From: Rubellimicrobium arenae
Lineage (GTDB): Bacteria; Pseudomonadota; Alphaproteobacteria; Rhodobacterales; Rhodobacteraceae
Length of the DNA: 64,000 nucleotides
Assembly (NCBI RefSeq): GCF_017916275.1
Contig: NZ_JAFMST010000001.1
Span: 434,001-498,000, forward strand
Direction of reading: 5' to 3'
Of the stretch, positions 59,021 to 64,000 are shown piece after piece (position 1 is the stretch's first letter; the number at the start of each line of letters is the position of its first letter). The notes under the pieces were generated by a model. That model searched no databases and was not told the DNA's origin. It saw nothing but the letters and a program-made list of their open reading frames with translations. A program made the translations under genes and the position numbers.

Positions 59021-61471
59021 ATGGTTACGCTGCCGCGAGCCGCCCGCGTCGTCATCGTCGGAGGCGGCATCTCGGGCTGCTCGGTGGCGTATCACCTGGC
59101 CAAACTCGGCTGGACGGACATCGTTCTCCTGGAGCGCAAGAAGCTCACGTCAGGGACGACCTGGCACGCGGCGGGCCTGATCGGACAGCTGCGCGCCAGC
59201 CAGAACATGACGCGGCTCGCGAAGTACTCGGCGGACCTTTACACGCGGTTGGAGGCCGAGACGGGGCTCGCCACCGGCTTTCGGCAATGCGGGTCGATCA
59301 CCACGGCCCTGACCCGGGAGCGCCGGGAGGAGATCTTCCGGCAGGCCAGCATGGCGCGGGCCTTTGGCGTGGAGGTGCGCGAACTGTCGCCCTCCGAAGT
59401 CGGCGACCTTTACCCGCATCTCAACCTCGACGGCGTCGTCGCGGGTGTCCACCTGCCCGGGGACGGTCAGGCCGACCCCGCCAACATCGCTCTCGCGCTC
59501 GCCAAGGGCGCGCGTGCGGGCGGGGCGTTGATCGCCGAGGGCGTGAAGGTCACGGCCGTGAGGCAGGCCGGCGGGCGCGTGACCGGCGTCGATTGGGAGC
59601 GGGGCGAGGAGACGGGCCACATCGCCGCCGATCTCGTGGTGAACTGCGGTGGCATGTGGGGCCGCGACCTGGCCGCCCGGAACGGGGTGACCCTGCCTCT
59701 CCACGCCTGCGAGCACTTCTACATCGTCACCGAGGCGATCGAGGGGCTGACGGAGCTGCCCGTGCTGCGCGTTCCCGACGAATGCGCCTACTACAAGACC
59801 GACGCGGGCAAGATGCTGCTGGGCGCGTTCGAGCCAGTGGCCAAGCCCTGGGGAATGGAGGGCATCCCCGAAAGCTTCGAGTTCGACCAGCTCCCCGAGG
59901 ATGTCGACCACTTCGAGCCGATCCTCGAGATGGGGATCCATCGCATGCCGATGCTGTCCAAGGCGGGAATCCACACCTTCTTCAACGGCCCCGAGAGCTT
60001 CACGCCCGATGACCGCTATTACCTGGGGGAGGCGCCCGAGCTGCGCGGCTACTGGGTCGCGGCGGGCTACAACTCGATCGGCATCGTGTCCTCCGGCGGC
60101 GCGGGCATGGCGCTGGCCCAATGGATGCATGACGGGGAGCCGCCCTTCGACCTTTGGGAGGTGGATATCCGCCGCGCCCAGCCGTTCCAGAAGAACCGCC
60201 GCTATCTGCGGGAACGGGTGACCGAGACTCTCGGGCTGCTCTACGCCGATCACTTCCCATACCGCCAGCCGGCGACTGCCCGCGGCGTGCGCCGCTCGCC
60301 CCTGCACGAGCATCTGAAGATGCGGGGGGCCGTCTTCGGTGAAACCGCCGGATGGGAGCGGGCCAACTGGTTCGCCCGTCCGGGGCAGGAACGTGAGTAC
60401 CGCTACAGCTGGAGCCGCCAAAACTGGTTCGACAACCAACGCGAAGAGCACATGGCGCTGCGGACCGGCGTCGGTCTTCTCGACATGTCCTCCTTCGGCA
60501 AGATCCGCGTGGACGGGCCTGACGCCCTCGGCTTCCTGCAGCGGCTCTGCGCCAACTGGATGGACGTGGATGCCGGGCGGCTCGTCTACACGCAGATGCT
60601 GAACGAGCGGGGCGGCATCGAGAGCGATCTGACCGTCACCCGGTTGTCGGAGACATCTTTCTTCCTCGTGGTCCCCGGGGCCACGCTGCAACGAGACCTC
60701 GCCTGGCTGCGCCGGCACGTCGGTGATGATGTGGTGACGATCCTCGACGTCACCGCTGGAGAAGCCGTGCTGCCGCTCATGGGCCCGAAGGCGCGCGAGG
60801 TTCTGGCCCTCGTGTCGCCCAACGACTTCTCGAACGAGGCCTTCCCCTTCGGGACCGCGCAGGAGATCGAGATCGGAATGGGCCTCGCCCGCGCGCACCG
60901 CGTGACCTATGTGGGCGAGCTCGGCTGGGAACTCTATGTCTCGGCCGATCAGGCGGCTCATGTGTGGGAGGCGCTGATCGAGGCGGGCGAGCCCCTGGGT
61001 CTAAGGCTCTGCGGCCTGCACGCGATGGATTCGTGCCGCATCGAGAAGGCCTACCGGCATTGGGGCCATGACATCACCGACGAGGACCACGTGCTTGAGG
61101 CGGGCCTGGGGTTCACGGTCAAGACCGCGAAAGGCGACTTCCTGGGGCGCGAGGCGGTCCTGCGCAAGCGCGAGGCAGGCCTGGCGCGCCGCCTCATGCA
61201 GTTTCGCCTCAAGGACCCGGAGCCGCTCCTCTTCCATAACGAGCCGATCCTGCGCGACAACCGCATCGTGGGCCAGCTGTCCTCGGGCAACTACGGGCAC
61301 GCGCTGGGCGCAGCCGTTGGCTTGGGCTACGTTCCCTGTCGTGCGCAAGGCGAAGCTGCGGATGAGATGCTGTCGTCCAGCTACGCCATCGAGGTCGCCG
61401 GGCGGGTCTACGACGCCGAGGCCAGCCTTTCCCCGATGTACGACCCGACCTCCCAGCGGGTGAAGGCATGA
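59021..61471 (+). CDS. FAD/GcvT-domain dehydrogenase, dimethylglycine/sarcosine dehydrogenase family
   Basis: An 816-residue two-domain enzyme. Residues 1-390 are a DAO-type FAD domain (VVIVGGGISGCSVAYHLAKLG) with the probable covalent-flavin histidine at His49 (SGTTWHAAG). Residues about 430-810 are a GcvT-like folate domain (LLDMSSFGKIRVDGPDA, VTYVGELGWELYV). This is the layout of dimethylglycine or sarcosine dehydrogenases, which demethylate the amine and load the one-carbon unit on tetrahydrofolate. The ATG at 59021 follows AGAGGA. The XRE-cupin regulator is divergent. It fits with the gcv genes elsewhere in the window, which supply glycine one-carbon flow. Confidence 0.88.
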   Translation: MVTLPRAARVVIVGGGISGCSVAYHLAKLGWTDIVLLERKKLTSGTTWHAAGLIGQLRASQNMTRLAKYSADLYTRLEAETGLATGFRQCGSITTALTRERREEIFRQASMARAFGVEVRELSPSEVGDLYPHLNLDGVVAGVHLPGDGQADPANIALALAKGARAGGALIAEGVKVTAVRQAGGRVTGVDWERGEETGHIAADLVVNCGGMWGRDLAARNGVTLPLHACEHFYIVTEAIEGLTELPVLRVPDECAYYKTDAGKMLLGAFEPVAKPWGMEGIPESFEFDQLPEDVDHFEPILEMGIHRMPMLSKAGIHTFFNGPESFTPDDRYYLGEAPELRGYWVAAGYNSIGIVSSGGAGMALAQWMHDGEPPFDLWEVDIRRAQPFQKNRRYLRERVTETLGLLYADHFPYRQPATARGVRRSPLHEHLKMRGAVFGETAGWERANWFARPGQEREYRYSWSRQNWFDNQREEHMALRTGVGLLDMSSFGKIRVDGPDALGFLQRLCANWMDVDAGRLVYTQMLNERGGIESDLTVTRLSETSFFLVVPGATLQRDLAWLRRHVGDDVVTILDVTAGEAVLPLMGPKAREVLALVSPNDFSNEAFPFGTAQEIEIGMGLARAHRVTYVGELGWELYVSADQAAHVWEALIEAGEPLGLRLCGLHAMDSCRIEKAYRHWGHDITDEDHVLEAGLGFTVKTAKGDFLGREAVLRKREAGLARRLMQFRLKDPEPLLFHNEPILRDNRIVGQLSSGNYGHALGAAVGLGYVPCRAQGEAADEMLSSSYAIEVAGRVYDAEASLSPMYDPTSQRVKA

Positions 61472-61563
61472 CCGAAGTGGCCGCTCGCACGATAGGCTGC
61501 AGGACCCCCGCAGCCTCGTCCTACTCGCAAGTCGGCCTAGCGGCGCGTCCACGGTCGGGGTGA
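61468..61563 (+). pseudogene. 31-codon frame overlapping the dehydrogenase stop; possible start of a lost gene
   Basis: ATG at 61468 overlaps the preceding TGA as ATGA, the usual spacing of a coupled downstream gene, and the dehydrogenase 3' end (AAGG at 61463) gives a ribosome-binding site. The frame reads MTEVAARTIG and then quickly becomes untypical and stops after 31 codons, followed by gene-poor sequence. It may be the stub of a former second operon gene, or just chance. Confidence 0.3.
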
Positions 61564-62560
61564 TCGACGGCCCAGCGTTCCTGAACTCTGGAGGGCCGGC
61601 TAAGCCCCAAGAAGAGTGGAGGGTCCGCTGCAAAGCTTCTGCGATCAAGGAGTTGCAGGGAAGCTCCGATCCCTTCTCTGCTCGCAAGGCGGGTCTTGCA
61701 GACGGGCGGACGCACACGAGAAAGGAATGCCATCCCTGGAAAGCGCGATGCACGCCACTGGATTGCCAGAGCCTGGGTCCAAGCTGAAGCGCGAGGCTCG
61801 CGCTATGCCGCAGCGGGTGCGATAATTCACGCACAATGCCGGGTCCGTCATGCAAGTCAGAGGCATAAGAATGACGGATCCTTGCGTTGGGCATGGCCAG
61901 TGCCCAGGCAACAGGTTTTCTGTCGACCGATTTCTGGTCGACGTCGCACCAATGCGCCTTTCGAGGCGGCAGAATGAACGTTCCCTTGTTGGGCGCGAGA
62001 CGTAAAGATGATTTAAGTCAGTCGCTGCACCGCCGACTGGTTGTTCGTCATGCAATCGACGCGTGAATTTCCAAGGTGATCTTCGGAATTGCGCCGATGT
62101 GCTACATGGCTTGCACCCATTCTACCCGTACTCTCTGCTGCGCACATGTCCAAGGCACAGATGTGAACGGACGTTTTCCTCACAGCAGGATAAGGGCTCT
62201 CTGGCCTGACTTGGAAGCGAGGCACAACTGTATAGGGGACCGCCGAAAAGGACAGGCACCCCGAAGCCACTGAAGGTCGGGTCCGCTCCTGCTACGCTCT
62301 GCGCCTGTAGGGCACCGAAGGATGGACCTTGATCCCGACCTGCGATGAGATGTTCGGTTGCGGAGGCCAACCGCGGATCGGCGCCTCCTCGGGTCATGAA
62401 ACCGCCAGCAGCCAAGGTAACAGCCCTGCCAGAACGGGGCTGATGCACGCCAGGATCAGTTCATGATCGCCCCTTTCTCTGGTCAGCGAGGTCGAACCAG
62501 AGGCCGCAGCGGCGGACCCATGCGAAGCTACGTGCCGCGGCCGGCAATCTCGACAGCAGC
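61564..62560. other. about 1.0 kb without a recognisable gene, possibly degenerate
   Basis: G+C drops noticeably between about 61800 and 62250. Short frames on both strands lack family motifs and ribosome-binding sites. Two inverted repeats are visible: GGGTCCGTCAT / ATGACGGATCC at 61841-61881 and GTCGACC / GGTCGAC at 61922-61942. The region could be remnants of a mobile element or decayed gene; no transposase motif was recognised. It carries the 3' flank of the RTX gene. Confidence 0.45.
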
Positions 62561-64000
62561 CTAGAAGTAATAAAGAGATCCCCTAAGGTCATCGAGATTC
62601 TTCACGCCGGCCACGGTGAGAACGTCGCCGTCTCCGAAATCGAACAGCGCGTTCCCGGACACGATCTTGGCATGGTCGAGCAGTTCTTCCTCGGTCAGTG
62701 CTCTTTCATCATAGACTGCGTCTTCGAACACGATCTGATCCTGCCCGACCTTGAAATCGGCCGCCCGGTCGTGTCCGCCGTTGTAGATGAAGGCATCCGA
62801 GTCACCACCACCGTAAAGGACGTCGTCCCCCAGCCAGCCGTAAAGTTCGTCCATTCCTTCGCCGCCTCGCAAGGTGTTGTCCGAGGCGTTTCCTTCGATA
62901 TAGTTGTTCAGGCGGTTCCCCGTCCCTGAGATCGCGCCGGCGCCGTCCGCCAGGAACAATTCCTCGACATTGGCGGGCAGGGCGAAGGTGACGCGGGTCA
63001 CGACGAAGTCGTAGCCCCCCACCAAATCCTCGATCACGCGATCTCCGTGGTTGTCCACCATGAAAAGATCGTCGCCCACGCCGCCTTCCATTCGGTCGGC
63101 CCCCCGGCCGCCATCTAGGGTGTCATTGCCGGCGTTGCCCTCAAGTCGATCCGCGCCACCAAGCCCGAACAGATTGTTGGCCTTGTTGGTGCCCACCAGC
63201 CGGTTCGCGTCCTCGTTGCCGGTGCCGTCCAGGGCGGATGCCGAGCGCAGGACCAGTTCCTCGAGGTTGTCGGGCAAGACGTAGCTGACGACGGAGTCGA
63301 TCCGGTCCCAGCCGTCGCCCGGCTGCTCCTTGACCCGGTCACCTGCTGAGTTGACCTTGAACACGTCATCGCCGTCGCCGCCCGACATCAGATCGTCGCC
63401 AACGCCACCGTCGAGCCAGTCGTTGCCAGTGCCGCCGTGCAGGACATCTCGGCCGTCGTCGCCCTCAAGGCGATCATGGCCGGCGCGTCCCGCCAAGGTG
63501 TTGTCCAGCTTGTTGCCGAGAAGTTCGTTGTCCGCTTCATTGCCGGTCCCTTCCACCGCCTTGGGACCCACGAGGACGAGCGTCTCCACGTTCTTGGCGA
63601 GTCGCAGGTTGACGGTGGAATGAACTTCGTCGTGTCCGCTCCGAGCGTTCTCGATGATCGTGTCAAGCCCATCGGTGTAGTAGATATCCGCCCCCGTCCC
63701 GCCTTCGAGGCGATCGACTCCCTCTCCTCCCCACAGATAATCCGCCCTGGCGCCTCCCAGAAGAGTATCGTCGCCGCGTCCGCCATAAAGGCTATCGTCC
63801 CCACCCCGTCCATCCAGGGTGTCGTTCCCGTTTTCGCCGTACTCGGTGTCGTACCAGCCGGACCCGGTGATCACATTGGCTCGATGATTGCCATGGCCCA
63901 CCTTATTTAGGATCGCTCCCTTGAGGATAATGTTCTCAAGGTTGCTGAGTCCTCGGAGATCGACATTTGCTGCCGTGACGGTATCAATTCCGCCGCCGGC
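62561..64000 (-). CDS. RTX calcium-binding secreted protein, C-terminal part (5' end outside window)
   Basis: At least 479 residues, open through the right edge. The sequence is built of GGxGxDxLxG nonapeptide repeats that bind Ca2+ in a parallel beta-roll, alternating with segments of the form NVETLVLVGPKAVEGTGNEADNELLGN. About three 95-residue blocks are seen, separated by DVFKV, DLFMV and DAFIY. The C-terminal 70 residues (QIVFEDAVYDERALTEEELL .. FGDGDVLTVAGVKNLDDLRGSLYYF in parts) lack cysteines and fit a type I secretion signal. It is probably exported by an ABC-type secretion system not seen here. The catalytic or adhesive N-terminal domain lies outside the window. Confidence 0.88.
   Translation of the reverse strand, partial: AGGGIDTVTAANVDLRGLSNLENIILKGAILNKVGHGNHRANVITGSGWYDTEYGENGNDTLDGRGGDDSLYGGRGDDTLLGGARADYLWGGEGVDRLEGGTGADIYYTDGLDTIIENARSGHDEVHSTVNLRLAKNVETLVLVGPKAVEGTGNEADNELLGNKLDNTLAGRAGHDRLEGDDGRDVLHGGTGNDWLDGGVGDDLMSGGDGDDVFKVNSAGDRVKEQPGDGWDRIDSVVSYVLPDNLEELVLRSASALDGTGNEDANRLVGTNKANNLFGLGGADRLEGNAGNDTLDGGRGADRMEGGVGDDLFMVDNHGDRVIEDLVGGYDFVVTRVTFALPANVEELFLADGAGAISGTGNRLNNYIEGNASDNTLRGGEGMDELYGWLGDDVLYGGGDSDAFIYNGGHDRAADFKVGQDQIVFEDAVYDERALTEEELLDHAKIVSGNALFDFGDGDVLTVAGVKNLDDLRGSLYYF

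Noticed and set aside
61564-62560. Insertion sequence or transposase remnant
   Set aside because: Inverted repeats and low G+C are suggestive, but no DDE or other transposase motif, no paired terminal repeats and no target duplication were found. Kept only as a gap description.

Overview
The window reads as chromosomal DNA of a high-G+C alphaproteobacterium of the order Rhodobacterales (family Rhodobacteraceae/Paracoccaceae). The call rests on three things: a circularly permuted two-piece tmRNA gene whose tag decodes as ANDNRAPAMALAA, the overlapping fumC - DUF4169 - ribbon-helix-helix trio next to an alphaproteobacterial SspB, and a lone PIN-domain protein of the Rhodobacter-type family. Coding density is high, neighbouring genes often overlap by ATGA, and third codon positions are G/C-rich. 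No rRNA, tRNA, CRISPR array, complete insertion sequence or phage was seen.

Layout. 1-2.5 kb: the end of a cytochrome c oxidase cluster (partial coxB, a CopD-like membrane protein, ctaG) with a DUF2231 gene opposed to it. 2.5-3.7 kb: a lipoprotein lytic transglycosylase, a TfoX C-terminal protein and a 53-residue unknown. 3.9-6.4 kb: an acid-sugar catabolic triad of L-fuconate type (SDR, FAH hydrolase, lactonase). 6.4-10.8 kb: gcvTHP. 11-14.8 kb: D-amino-acid dehydrogenase, TauE/SafE exporter, CcdA, a YjdF-like membrane protein. 14.8-19.3 kb: fumC module, sspB, chrA, DUF1194. 19.4-22.5 kb: ssrA, then the Entner-Doudoroff pair edd-eda with a palindromic LacI/GntR-type operator upstream. 22.6-28.4 kb: rRNA methyltransferase, PIN protein, membrane aspartic protease, ABC-F ATPase, GFA protein, ndk. 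28.5-35.7 kb: a polyamine locus (acetylpolyamine deacetylase, N-carbamoylputrescine amidase, amidase-potGHIF). 35.9-37.5 kb: KGG stress peptide and a fosmidomycin-resistance-type MFS. 37.5-44.6 kb: an alpha-glucoside/trehalose locus (GH13, LacI repressor with operators, thuEFGK). 44.7-50.6 kb: RND efflux pair, a 2-keto-3-deoxy-acid dehydratase-like FAH protein, a small membrane protein. 50.7-56.5 kb: an MFS carrier with a large extra loop, acs, and a ketoglutarate-semialdehyde-type dehydrogenase. 56.6-61.5 kb: LtrA, an XRE-cupin regulator and a divergent dimethylglycine dehydrogenase-like enzyme. 61.5-62.6 kb: about 1.1 kb without a convincing gene. 62.6-64 kb: the C-terminal part of an RTX calcium-binding secreted protein that runs off the window.

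Overall this is core metabolism with many uptake and catabolism modules for sugars, polyamines, glycine and methylated amines, each with recognisable local control. The clearest unexplained element is a 139-bp sequence present twice without a visible mismatch and in opposite orientation (2316-2454 and 25010-25148). Other points worth attention are the DUF4169/RHH pair translationally coupled to fumC, the MFS carrier with a cysteine-containing loop beside acs, the PIN protein coupled to an rRNA methyltransferase, and the gene-poor tract after the dimethylglycine dehydrogenase gene.
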